A stretch of DNA of 64,000 nucleotides from Musa acuminata AAA Group (lineage: Eukaryota > Streptophyta > Magnoliopsida > Zingiberales > Musaceae): positions 33,189,001 through 33,253,000 of the forward strand of contig NC_088344.1 of the NCBI RefSeq assembly GCF_036884655.1. Reading direction: 5' to 3'. The notes beneath the pieces were generated by a model. That model saw nothing but the letters and a program-made list of their open reading frames with translations. It was not told the DNA's origin and searched no databases. Both the position numbers and the translations under genes were made by a program. Positions 43,268-53,316 of this stretch are shown piece by piece; the first letter of the stretch is position 1; each line of letters begins with the position of its first letter.

Positions 43268-46200
43268 TTATTTTTTTCCGCTCTTCTTAAGACCAGTGCC
43301 TCCAAATGATCCCTTCTGAGATGCCTTAGCCCTTAATTCCTTTAGCGCCTGTTCAGAATAAGAAAATGATGACCAGTTAAAGCCAATTCTCTTCATCACT
43401 GTGATAGAATTAACATAAAAGATTTCACAGCTTTCGGGAAGTATACCTTTTCCTCATCTTTCTTCTTCTGAATATTTGCTTTGTCCATCTGTAAGTAGCA
43501 AAAAGTACACATAAAAGAGGCAGCAAAAGCAATATGCCTAATATATAAATGATACAATATATAAAGAAAAATAAAATGCAATCACTAATCCCAATGAAAT
43601 CCACTGTGTTTCATCTGTAACCTTGACACTAGATTGTTTAACTCTGTTTAAGATCACAAATTACCATGGAAATATAGCCAAAGAGTTGTAAAGACATAAC
43701 ATAAACGTCATGAGATCGTTCAACTAAGACTAAAATCACAAACTACCAAGGAAACATAGCCGAAGAGTTACGAAGATAAAACATAAACATCATGAGATGC
43801 CTCAACACTCAACAACGTAGCATAAAAACATTGTTCCTTCTAGAGTTGAATACATAAAATAAAGAAGAAGAAAAGCAAAGCAAATAAAAGAAAAACCAAC
43901 GGTTCTCATCAGCTGCCTGTATTCCATGAAACATATACCCTAACTGAACCTAGCAAATTACTTAGGTGTAGACCGACCATGTTAGGTTTAAGAACATGGT
44001 TGCAGTTTTAATCCCCAAACTGGAAGCAGGAGCAAGTAAGAATGATTGAACACAAACTAAGACAAAAAAGGCATTAATAAAGGTAGTGTTCAACAGGAAG
44101 TAGCTTAAGTGTTTGTTGACTTGTACACACACACAGAGATCAAAGGAGCACAGCTGATTCGAAGTGCTCAACAAATGGACTTCTTGATATCTAGACACAA
44201 CCATCAGATGCAAGTACGAAACTTACTATCTTTAATGTCTTAAAATGGAAGCATTTCTGAAGAAACTAATTCAAAAGTTGAGCACACGAGCCAGATATAA
44301 AGGCAGAGGAATCATCTGTCCTTATATTAAAGTCTCAACAAGTCAAAAGGTTGGTAGTTTAACTTTGCCTAAAAGATTAGATCAACTCGTACATCATATA
44401 TGTAATTTAAGAGTTAAATAACAGAGTTGACTTCAAAACAGGTAGGTTGGATATAACAACCCATGGACAATCAAAAGGCATCGTCCTTGAGGATGGCAAA
44501 GGTGAGAAATATATCATGGGATCAATTTTCTGTGACTTAAACCTTTGATGTTGTTTATATTAGAGGTAAACTTCTGGGGCTTAAACCTTTGATATTGTTG
44601 CTGGGAAATGTATCATCCGCCCAGTGCAACAGATATTTTTGAAAGACTAATTATGCATTGATACATGGTGGAGGAATCATGATGTGTAAGAAAAACAATT
44701 ATGAACAACTGTAGTACATAATCATTATTTTGGATGTATAAGACTGAATTTTGAATTTAATAACATGTCTTAATGCATAAGACTGCTGACATTAAATGTC
44801 ATGTCTAATGTTACATGTCTAATGTTAGGGAGTAACCTCACCATGTAAATAGGAGAGTTACCACATTTCTTCACTTGCAGTCATCCAACACTGGCAATTG
44901 CAAGCAACCAATGTAACACCCAACTTCAATCCCACATTGGAAGTTGGAGAAGACTCAAGTAAGTGTATAAGTGTATATTATCACTAAGTTGAACATTTTG
45001 GGCCAGTGGTCTAGTCCCAAATAGTTAGAACTTATGGTTTTGTTGTTGTTGTTATTGTTGCTGTTGTGATCCAAGCTCAACATATTTAACGAGTCATTGA
45101 TCTTGCTCACTTGGGTCAACAATTGGTACCGGAGTGACGACATGATGAGGGGCTCAAGGCAGAAAGAGATATCTAGTGGATGAGATTACAGGGCACACCA
45201 CAGTGTAGAGCCACTAGAATACATCTCACAAGTATCAGGTTTGATTATGGACTATGTTACTTGACAAGGATGTCAACACCTTAGGCAAGCGAGATTGTAA
45301 CACCCACAATAGAAGTGGGAGAAGACTTAGGTTAGCATGTAAGGGTCATTGGGTGTACTACCATTAATTTAGTTCAAACAATTTGCACGAAAGTGAACAT
45401 GGGCATGTAAGGCTTAACAAAGTGAATAGGTAAATTATCTTATCATCTTATCGAGTCAGGTGATAGCAATTGTACATGTGCATCCAAGCACCAGTATCGG
45501 TTACCGCTACTTGCATAATTTGCTTCTGCCTGCAACTGCTGCTCATTAGCATTTCCAGTTGCATACAACCAAGCACCCCCCAAGTAATTTTAATAGTATA
45601 CAAAATTATGGGATGAAATTAATTGACTTGAGCCTCATATTTTCATTCTCCCAAGCATGTCAGGATGTCAAAGAGATAGCTCCATAAGACGGTTAATCTT
45701 CATTGAGGTTGGATTTATTTATGTTTCCGAAGATTTCAAAGTGATGACACACAAATTAAGAAGAGCCTAAGATAATCTTTAAGGGTAAAAAAAGCTCAAG
45801 TAGATAAACTACTATAACAATACAATGGCATGGTAACTTCTGTTCTGGCACCAAGAAACCAAGGAGGAAATAAAGTGGGCCATTGCTTTTCCCAAGGCAC
45901 CTCTGTGCCCCTTAAACCTAAAAAAGAAATCATATCCTTCAACCAAGATCGATAGAGGCATTTGAAATCTATCCAATTCAAGACAAACAATTTTTTCTTT
46001 TCTTTTCTAGAATATATTGAAATCCAGAATTCCCATTAAGACCTAAGTGGGTGAGCAATCTTTTCTTGAGTGCTTAATTCTTTAGATGCAATGGCAGACG
46101 AGTAGAGAGGAAGGGAGAAAGAAAGGGGAAACGAAATTTTCCACAGAAGCATCAAAACTGTCAAGAATCCTAGAATCGTATAAATTAGAGACACTCAGAG

Positions 46201-46475
46201 CTTTCAATCAAGCAAGCCATCAAGAACTTGATGTGAATCCGATCAAACCAGACATCCCAAGCATCTGTAAGATCCAACAAACGAGCGAAAGCGTGATCGA
46301 TCGGATCAAGAAATCGTGCGCACCTCGTCGTACTCCTTCTTGTCAGCCTTTGGCTGCTTCAGGGGCTTCAACTTCCCACCTGAATCAACCCGAAAGATCT
46401 AAATCCAGCGACGACCAAAGAGAGACGAAAGATGGGGAAAGAGAGGGTCAGATGCCAACCTTGTTTGGACGACAT
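43268..46475 (-). CDS. TMA7: Translation machinery-associated protein 7 (TMA7)
   Basis: Four tiny exons, 46475-46460, 46379-46324, 43488-43447 and 43348-43268, join in frame to give 64 aa, the usual length of this conserved eukaryotic protein. It starts MSSKQGGKLKPLKQPKADKK, continues EYDE|MDKANIQKKKDEEK, and ends ALKELRAKASQKG then GTGLKKSGKK. The GGK(L/K)KPLKQPK start and GLKKSGKK end are the family signature. It is highly basic, with a helical central part, and in yeast associates with ribosomes. Here it is presumed cytosolic. No exon exceeds 81 nt, and intron 2 (43489-46323) is 2.8 kb, so length-based gene finding will miss it. All four borders follow GT-AG and the phase agrees throughout. 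Confidence 0.93.
44912..45567 (+). mobile_element. Candidate TRIM-type miniature LTR element in TMA7 intron 2
   Basis: Two copies of a TGTAACACCCA… start lie at 44912 and 45296. The first block (44912-45121) ends GTCAACA and is followed by TTGGTACCGGAGTG, close to a tRNA-Met primer-binding site (TGGTATCAGAGC). A purine-rich AGGCAAGCGAGA lies just before the second block. The internal part is only about 170 bp, as in terminal-repeat retrotransposons in miniature. ACCAA flanks both proposed ends (44907-44911 and 45568-45572). The two LTR-like blocks agree well only at their starts, so the right boundary and the classification are tentative. Confidence 0.45.
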
Positions 46476-47043
46476 GATCGTCTGGTGCGGCGGGAAGGCG
46501 ACGATCGGTGAGAGGAACAGGCGAGATGGCTTTCCGGGCTCCGTTCGTGCTCATTAATCCCTAAATAGATGGACGACGACAGAAGCCGGTGTGATGTGCA
46601 CGTGCGAATCTCAAAGCATGGGCTGGACGACAGTGGGTCATCATAACACAGGGAGTCCGATCCGGACTCGTTTCGGTGACATGATCGGATCGGTATTTAT
46701 CGGTGAGTTCAAATGTCGACATATCGTATGTTCCAACATTTTGAGAAGAGAGAGAAAAAAAGAAAAGAGAGAGTACAGGAAATGTACCACTCATTTCACA
46801 TTATTTTGAGCAGTGCAATAATCCTTACTCTCATCTTCATATTTCAATCAAACCTAGACTTCATAAACATTTTTCTTACATCAATTTTAATTTTATATAT
46901 TGAATAATAATAATAATCGATATGATCATAACATTTTATGATCCGACTTGATGAATTCAATACTTAAATCTTATATTTTCTTTCCAAATTTTTTTTACAG
47001 CAAAATACATAATTAGTCATAATTAGTTCAATTTAAATTATCT

Positions 47044-47082
<39 letters not shown>

Positions 47083-47085
47083 TAC

Positions 47086-47132
<47 letters not shown>

Positions 47133-48336
47133 TAGGTGTGGGCTTTAGTAACCAACAGCCCCCTTTTCTCTAATGAAAACCTTAACTTATAGGTGTGATG
47201 GCTAAGAAAGAAAAAAATAAGACAGTAGTGATTACCAATAGGGCTGAAAAATAAAAAAGAGAAGAAAATGATAAAACAATAAGAGAAGAAAGAAAAAAAC
47301 AAAAAGATAAGGACAATGCGGATCTTGTTCTAAATGGTAATATTATCACTTTAGGTTAGATTAGATTTACAATAAATTTTTGTTATTATTACTTGAGAAG
47401 ATTTTGGATATTGTGTATAGTGATATAATCCTTGTATCTCAATTATTGTCTTGTGATTGTTACTTATGTTTTGGACAAAAGACTCTAAGATTTATATGTT
47501 TATTATTCTTATAGTGAATTTTATCTAATTTACCTCATGATTTTTACCTTTCATATTGGAAAGATTTTTTACATAAATATTGGTATTCTATTTTATTGTG
47601 ATTTTCGTTTGATTCTGTTGCGTGTTATTGTCTGCTTATATTTGTTCGTATACAAAATTTTTTTTTATCCTATCAAACAGTATAATTTATACTGCTTAAT
47701 TTATTTTTATCATCTCTCAATAACAACGATTGTATAAAAATCTTTTGGTAGGGTCTCCCATGATATTGAATGAATGTTCTCTTAGAACAGATGTCGACTT
47801 GAACATAAATTGCATCAGACAATATATCTCATCTCCCACTTGCTTGTAGTGATCCAAACATTACCTCAAGGCTTTCATGGATAAGAAGAAGAAGAAGAAG
47901 CTGATCCCATGTGTGGGTAGAGCAAGCAAGAAGCTGTCTCCTACCATAAAGAAGTGTGCAGTTGGTCCAGAAGGGGTTACATTATTCCTTGAAGAATCAA
48001 GATATTGATGTTTTTTGTGGGCATTGGAATAAAGCAACCCCAAACCTTCACAATAATTGTTGTGGTCATCTAGCATTGGATCTCCCAAAGCTATCCTCTC
48101 CACACCCACCTCATCTCCACCGCAAGGCATCGCCACCTCCTCCTCCTTTGTCAAAAGAGACTGGGAGCTGGCCGCCACCAGGTGGTGCCAAATTCCTTGT
48201 GCTTAGATTCCCCCCTCTCTCTTGGTGGATGTGAGTCACCATGACATAACTTGAATGAGACATTATATTAGGAGAATTTGTTGTAATTTAATTAATGACC
48301 AAGATATGTATTAAACTGATGATATTCTCTATGACT
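46476..48336. other. Intergenic region
   Basis: Contains the TMA7 promoter side, a long TA microsatellite, and AT-rich DNA. A 43-codon plus-strand frame at 47875-48006 (MDKKKKKKLIPCVGRASKK…) has no recognised relatives. No gene is called. Confidence 0.45.
47047..47128. repeat. (TA)n microsatellite with an internal GATTACAAT break
   Basis: About 80 bp of alternating TA are interrupted by GATTACAAT near 47080-47088. The sequence is self-complementary and could extrude a cruciform. Confidence 0.95.
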
Positions 48337-48344
48337 ATATAAAT
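48337..48344 (+). promoter_or_regulatory. Candidate TATA box of the serine-rich protein gene
   Basis: TATATAAA in the context GACTATATAAATC lies 470 bp before the start codon at 48807. That would give a long leader, possibly with a leader intron (GTAAGT at 48449). It is the best plus-strand TATA match nearby. Confidence 0.4.
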
Positions 48345-48806
48345 CTAAGAAATCTTCCTTACTCCGATCTTTGAAATCTCAGCACAATAACTATCTTTTC
48401 TTTTCATTCTGATTCTAATGTATCTTGTTGATCCCCTTCTATTTCTTGTAAGTTCTTCAGTTTGATTCATCTTTGGTATTCACCTCAGAAGAATACAGTT
48501 TAGGTGTAATAGAAGCTTACAATATGCTTCTATTTAGCAGTTGATATTGTCTTGAGGAATACTTATTATTTGATATCAAATTGATGAGGAATTTATGAAC
48601 TTCCCTTTTATTTTTAATCAATTATTGACTTTTTTATTTCTCTTTTTTCCCCTCTAATTTATGATCACAAGGATGAGTGCTCACCATTTCTAGAGAGATA
48701 AGCATCAAAGTCACACAGCATTACATTCCGAAGATATAAATTACTGTCACTGTGATGGCATGTCTCCAAGAGCCAAGAGAAGCCCTGTCACACAGGAGCT
48801 TGGAAG

Positions 48807-49115
48807 ATGGCCTCCGATGGTGCCATGGCGGTCTCCAGCCCCGAGGGCGAAGGCAACAAGAAGGAGAAGGCTCCCAAGTCTCTGGCTTCGCCGAGGAGTA
48901 GCAGCGGCATCGGCGGCGGTGGCGGTGGCCTCTGTCTGTGCTCGCCTACCACCCACCAAGGCTCCTTCCGCTGTCGGTTCCACCGCTCTCTCTCCACCTC
49001 GTGGATGCGGCGCTCCAAGTCCATGCCTTCTTCCACTTCCACCTCCAACTCCTCCTCCTCCTCCTCCCTTCCTCCTCCCCTCTTTCCCAATCCCTTGGAG
49101 GCTACTCAGAACTAG
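48807..49115 (+). CDS. Small serine-rich protein (plant-specific family)
   Basis: A single exon of 102 codons. The block GGLCLCSPTTHQGSFRCRFH is the recognisable core of the plant 'serine-rich protein-related' family (CLCSPTTHxGSFRCRxHR). It is preceded by a Lys/Glu-rich, Ser-rich N-terminus (MASDGAMAVSSPEGEGNKKE) and followed by RSKSMPSS and a long run of serines and prolines. No signal peptide or membrane segment is visible. The function of the family is unknown to me. The Arg/Ser context suggests phosphorylation sites, but this is only inference. The ATG at 48807 gives the expected length. A longer overlapping frame in another phase is GC-rich noise. Confidence 0.75.
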   Translation: MASDGAMAVSSPEGEGNKKEKAPKSLASPRSSSGIGGGGGGLCLCSPTTHQGSFRCRFHRSLSTSWMRRSKSMPSSTSTSNSSSSSSLPPPLFPNPLEATQN

Positions 49116-49305
49116 GATGGACCGCAGCTGCGTCATCTCTCCATTCTGTTGCTTTCAATACCAGACTTTGAACTGTAGGTAACCTCATCACTGTGGTATG
49201 CATGCAAGCTTCTTTCCTTGGTTGCGAGAGCTGAAGCCATGTTTCAGTGGATCAAGTTCTTATTTGTAAGCTCTCTTTGCTGATATATATATAGAGCGAG
49301 CGAGC

Positions 49306-49346
<41 letters not shown>

Positions 49347-50139
49347 TTATAGTTGGATTTTACTGTACAACGTTCTGCTGCAAGGAGAGAGACTAATCCA
49401 GTTGATGCTGGAGATATAGATCAGCCAATGGTATCATGCATGAGCTCAGGAGACTGCCTGCACTGTCGATGCTTTCCACTGCTGTAATTTCCATGGTTTA
49501 TGATTCCCTCTTATCAGTCCAGAAGTCGATCATCAATCCTAAATCAGGAGACAAATTGCGAATCTTGACACTTGTGAGGAGAGATTACCATATCGAAAGT
49601 CCTCGATCATGTTGGATCTCTGTGCTTCCGCTTCCTCCTGCAAGAAAAGATTTAGATTTGTTGTGGGTTGATGATTAAGTGACAGGGGATTAATTTTCCT
49701 ACCAAATTTCGCTCTTAATGTTTCCAAATTCCATATTCAATTAGCTTCTTAGAAATTAAATTATCCCAATTTAATTACGTGCTTGCATTTGTTTTTGATT
49801 AATAAGTGTTCTAATCCTACTTAAATGGATTAAGTATTCATTGGTATCTGAAAAATCCGATCCGCTATCGTCGTATTCGTCACACATGATTGACCACCGC
49901 CCACGATTCCCTGGACCTACCTTTTTGATGATTGGTCGACCAAGTGGAGCCCATTGCGGAGCCACAGGTGGGTCGAGTTCGGAGGTTCCCCCCAATTAAT
50001 CACAAATGAGAGAACTCCATTGCCGATTCTGTAAATTAGATCAGACAGCTACCCTTGCGATGATTGGAAGACCAGGTGGAGCCCATTTGGCTAGATAACG
50101 TGGGTAATTGGAGGCAAGAGATAGGTAGTGTCGAGCAAG
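49116..50139. other. Intergenic region
   Basis: 3' flank of the serine-rich protein gene, the GA microsatellite, then mixed-composition DNA. A GATGATTGG…GTGGAGCCCATT phrase occurs twice (about 49926 and 50059), suggesting a small duplication. No gene was found. Confidence 0.45.
49293..49344. repeat. (GAGC)n/(GA)n microsatellite
   Basis: Four GAGC-type units are followed by about 18 GA dinucleotides, 180 bp downstream of the serine-rich protein stop codon and likely in its 3' UTR. Confidence 0.95.
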
Positions 50140-52056
50140 ATGGCGGAGATCCGCCTGTTGGGCTCTATGGGCAACAGGGCCTCCGCCGCCGCCCTCGTTC
50201 TGCGTCTCTCGTTGCCTTCTTTGTCTTTCTTGTGCTGGCTGGTCTCCTCTCCCTCCTTTCCGTTTGGAGTCGCCTGGTGAGCGCCTCCTCTACCTTTCTT
50301 GATATGTCTTGTGGTTCTTGAATCGAGGAACTTCGAAGTCGCCTTACCTATGCCGGCTGGCCTCGTCTCCCTCCCCTCGCTTTGGAATCGCCTGGTGAGC
50401 TCCTAATCTACCTTCATCGATACGTCTTGTCGTTCTTGAATCGAGGATCTTTGGAGTCACCTGGTGAGCACCTCCTCTACCTTTCTTGATACGCCTTGTA
50501 GTTCTCGAGTCGAGAATCTCTGCTGTCTGGCTGGCCTCCCCTCCCTTGGAGTAGGCTGGTATATGTCTTGTAGTTCTTGAATCGAGGATCCTGGAGTTGC
50601 CTGATGATCTCCTCCTTTTCTGCCTCGTCTGCTATGCTTGATCTGTCTCCTGGTTCTTGAATTGGGTGTGTTTTCGATCCTTTTCGATGATAAAGAAGTG
50701 ATCTTTGGTCTAACAATGGCTAGTTGCGCACCATTACCTTTATCTTTGGAATTCAGTTGCCATTGTTTAGCATTTTCGTTGCTGGAGTTCATGGAAGGGA
50801 CGATCATTGAGTTATTTGCCATTTCCAATATCTTGCAGGCCCACATGTTGATACAAATTAACTTTAGGAAGAAAGAGATGCTCACATGTTGAACATTAGG
50901 CAAGACAGTAGGTTGCATCAATTATTTTTTCTCCTGTTTTACTGTTGGGAAGCAATTTACTGTATGTATATTACATGCTTGACTCCATAACAGTGTCCAA
51001 TTTTGCAAACCCCAATGACTGCTTGATCTAAAATGTTTTCTGCTGAAATTTATTTAGACAATAGCTTCTTGATTCTGATAATGTAGCACCTCAATTCAAC
51101 AACTGAGCTTGGCAAAATATGGTTGCTTGATCTTCGGTGAAATTCCATCGACTATAATATTGAATATCGAAATGTTATAGAAGTTGTGTATTCAAGTTTT
51201 TGGAGAAAGGTCCACCCAATAACACTTTCATGTTAAGTTAGATTCCTGAAACATATGGTTTGTGTTTTACGGTCTGATCGAGTTTGATCAACTCCAGCTT
51301 ATTTCAACCGATTCTATTTAATAGGGGCTGAGAAATCGACCATAGATGGGACCAGTGTGAAGTGAAGAAATTGTATTAGAATAATAAAATTCATGATTAT
51401 GCTATTGTTATGCGAAAAACTTTAATGTTACAAACTGAAATCAAATAACGATAAACCAAATATACGATGCATACCTTTCGATGTCATTCAGAATGCCTTT
51501 ATCTGATCTATAGACACATCATCATTGGATTTGAAAGCTACAGCAATGTCGATTTGTAAGGAAGATTAGATTCGTCTTTTTCTCCCTTTGTATCTTTCAT
51601 GGGATCGCTATGAGCGATGGTTTCAGGACTAAGACGGATTGAGAATAGATTTGTAATCTCAGATGCTTCGTCCCTAGGAGGTTCTCTTCTTTTATAGATG
51701 AAGAGCAGAGGATCTAAAATGATAATTAGGCGAGTCCCTCCTATCGAGATCATCTCGTAAGAAATTATATTTTAATTAGATTTTTTTATTGGTCTATAAT
51801 CATAGTCATAATCTAATCAGGTATATAATATATCTTAATTAGATAGGACCATATGATCTAATAAGTATTAGTTGCCTTGTTTCCGGTGAAGATCTAGCTG
51901 ATCCATGTAGGATCTAAAGCATATTTCTCTTGGCAAGTGCTGTGCATCCTGCTTCTATCCCGGTGAACTTCATTCTTTACCTGTTTGTCTTGCAGGTTAG
52001 CACAGAGAGGAACCAGCAAGCAATTAAGAAGAAATAGACCATGTCAAGAAGCATGA
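50140..52056 (+). CDS. Possible small spliced gene (about 65 aa), unknown
   Basis: An ATG in a strong context (AAGATGGCGG) opens a frame that runs to a CTG|GTGAGC donor at 50276 (MAEIRLLGSMGNRASAAAL…). A clean pyrimidine-CTTGCAG acceptor at 51995 would join it to LAQRGTSKQLRRNRPCQEA and a stop at 52054-52056, total 65 aa. Read in the next phase, the same two exons give a hydrophobic segment (LVAFFVFLVLAGLLSLLSVW) ending VSTERNQQAIKKK and a stop, but that frame has no ATG. Either a noncoding spliced RNA or a small protein is possible. The intron contains degenerate repeats with duplicate donor-like words and a solo LTR. No family is recognised. Confidence 0.25.
50271..50660. repeat. Degenerate tandem repeat with recurrent CTGGTGAGC
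   Basis: Diverged units share a CGCCTGGTGAGC start, CTCCTCTACCTTTCTTGAT and GTTCTTGAATCGAGGA. Clear starts lie at 50271, 50389 and 50458, with weaker copies after about 50550 and 50597. Spacing is irregular (118, then 69 bp). Confidence 0.75.
51380..51864 (-). mobile_element. Solo LTR of the same copia family as 23.4-30.0 kb
   Basis: About 485 bp related along its length to the LTR at 29531-29991. Shared plus-strand words include ATGCATACCTTTCGATGTCATTC, TCTTTATCTGATCTA and GATAGGACCATATGATCTAATA. No internal sequence is attached. GTATTAG is found at 51373-51379 and 51865-51871, a plausible target duplication. It is less AT-rich and better preserved than the full element's LTRs, which suggests a younger insertion. 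Confidence 0.75.
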
Positions 52057-52204
52057 GACGAGCTTCGCTGCCAGCCGTGGTGGCAATTTCGCCAAGCTGG
52101 ATGATAGGAGATCATTGATTGCTGCATGGGCCACCGATTGAAGTCGATAAAGCCCCCAAATCCTTGGGGAGGATGTTGTGATAACCCACCATATGCGGAC
52201 TGGC

Positions 52205-52288
52205 CTTCCTGGAAAAACCTTCCCCAACTATGACCAATGGGAGAATCTTCCTGGAAAAACCTTCCCCAACTATGACCAATGGGAGAAT
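52205..52288. repeat. Perfect 42-bp tandem duplication
   Basis: Two identical adjacent copies beginning CTTCCTGGAAAAACCTTCC lie at 52205-52246 and 52247-52288, just downstream of the possible small gene. A perfect match implies a recent event. Confidence 0.95.
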
Positions 52289-53316
52289 CTGCTAACTACG
52301 TGCATGAGTAGAGCTGGGCTGCTGCTTCTTGTATCGTCCGTTGTCCATTTTCCCATTTGGTCAATCTGTTTTTTTTGTCCTTGCATAGTCTTTGTTTCGT
52401 CTGTGGTTTATAACTAAATTTAGGCCTTGAACTCCGTTGTCTCGGAGAGAAAAGGTAGACATGTGGTAGTGGTAAAGATTGCGCAAACTTTGTTCTAACA
52501 GTGGAATTTGTTGTTCATGTCTCTTTTTCTTTTCTGTGAAAAAAAAAAAAATTGTCTGGGTAAGCTTTTGTGCCATCAGAAAGCAGGATTGAACTGCCAA
52601 GGGATTTTTTTGTGTATTGAACAAACACAAGAGGTATGGCTCAGATCTTTGATTGATCTAACTCTCACCAAGTCCTTCATTCTTTAGAAATATGGTAGCA
52701 AGGTAAAATATAGAACTATGAGCCTTTGAACACCCAATTCTTCCTGATTGTGAAAAATACCTTCTTATTTGCTCTTAGATCATTTTGTTATTTCGAGGTA
52801 AGAAAACATCTAAAAAGGCCTGTGGATAGAGCAGAAAAAAGGAGAGAGCGAGAGAGAGAAGAAAATTAGAAGAAGAAGAAAGGAGTGAGCAGAAAGTAAT
52901 TATTCAATTTCATACCATGAGGTCTTCTCCTTTCTAAACATAAAACGAGACATTCTGAACCTCTTTTCATAACAACCATGCATCGTAATATAGCAAAAAG
53001 AGATGTCTATTTTCTTTTGTTTTTACAATAACACATGCCTAATCTGTAATATCAACAGCTAAAAGACACTACTTACGTTTACACAACCGACATTGATGGA
53101 TTCACAGTCAAAAGAAATATCAGAGACTAACAGCTCATATCGAAGATTAATCAGTCTAACGCAAACATTTCTATATATTTTGAGCATTTCGTAGTTGCAT
53201 ACAAACCCTCTTTTGGTTGCGAGTATATCACTTTAGCTCCCTGCTTCCACCATCCAAAAATTGAACAAATGGAGTAGAAGAACAGAAAAGAGCATCATGT
53301 ACTGTCACCCTTTTCT
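52289..53316. other. Intergenic region; 3' flank of PMT9
   Basis: AT-rich DNA with a poly-A run near 52540 and a GA-rich run near 52840-52880. The last few hundred bases are probably the PMT9 3' UTR on the minus strand. No other gene was found. Confidence 0.5.

Noticed and set aside
47875..48006. A 43-codon plus-strand frame starting MDKKKKKK
   Set aside because: The lysines come from an AAG microsatellite. No family, splice or promoter evidence supports it.
51538..51753. A 71-codon minus-strand frame
   Set aside because: It lies wholly inside the solo LTR and has no protein similarity.
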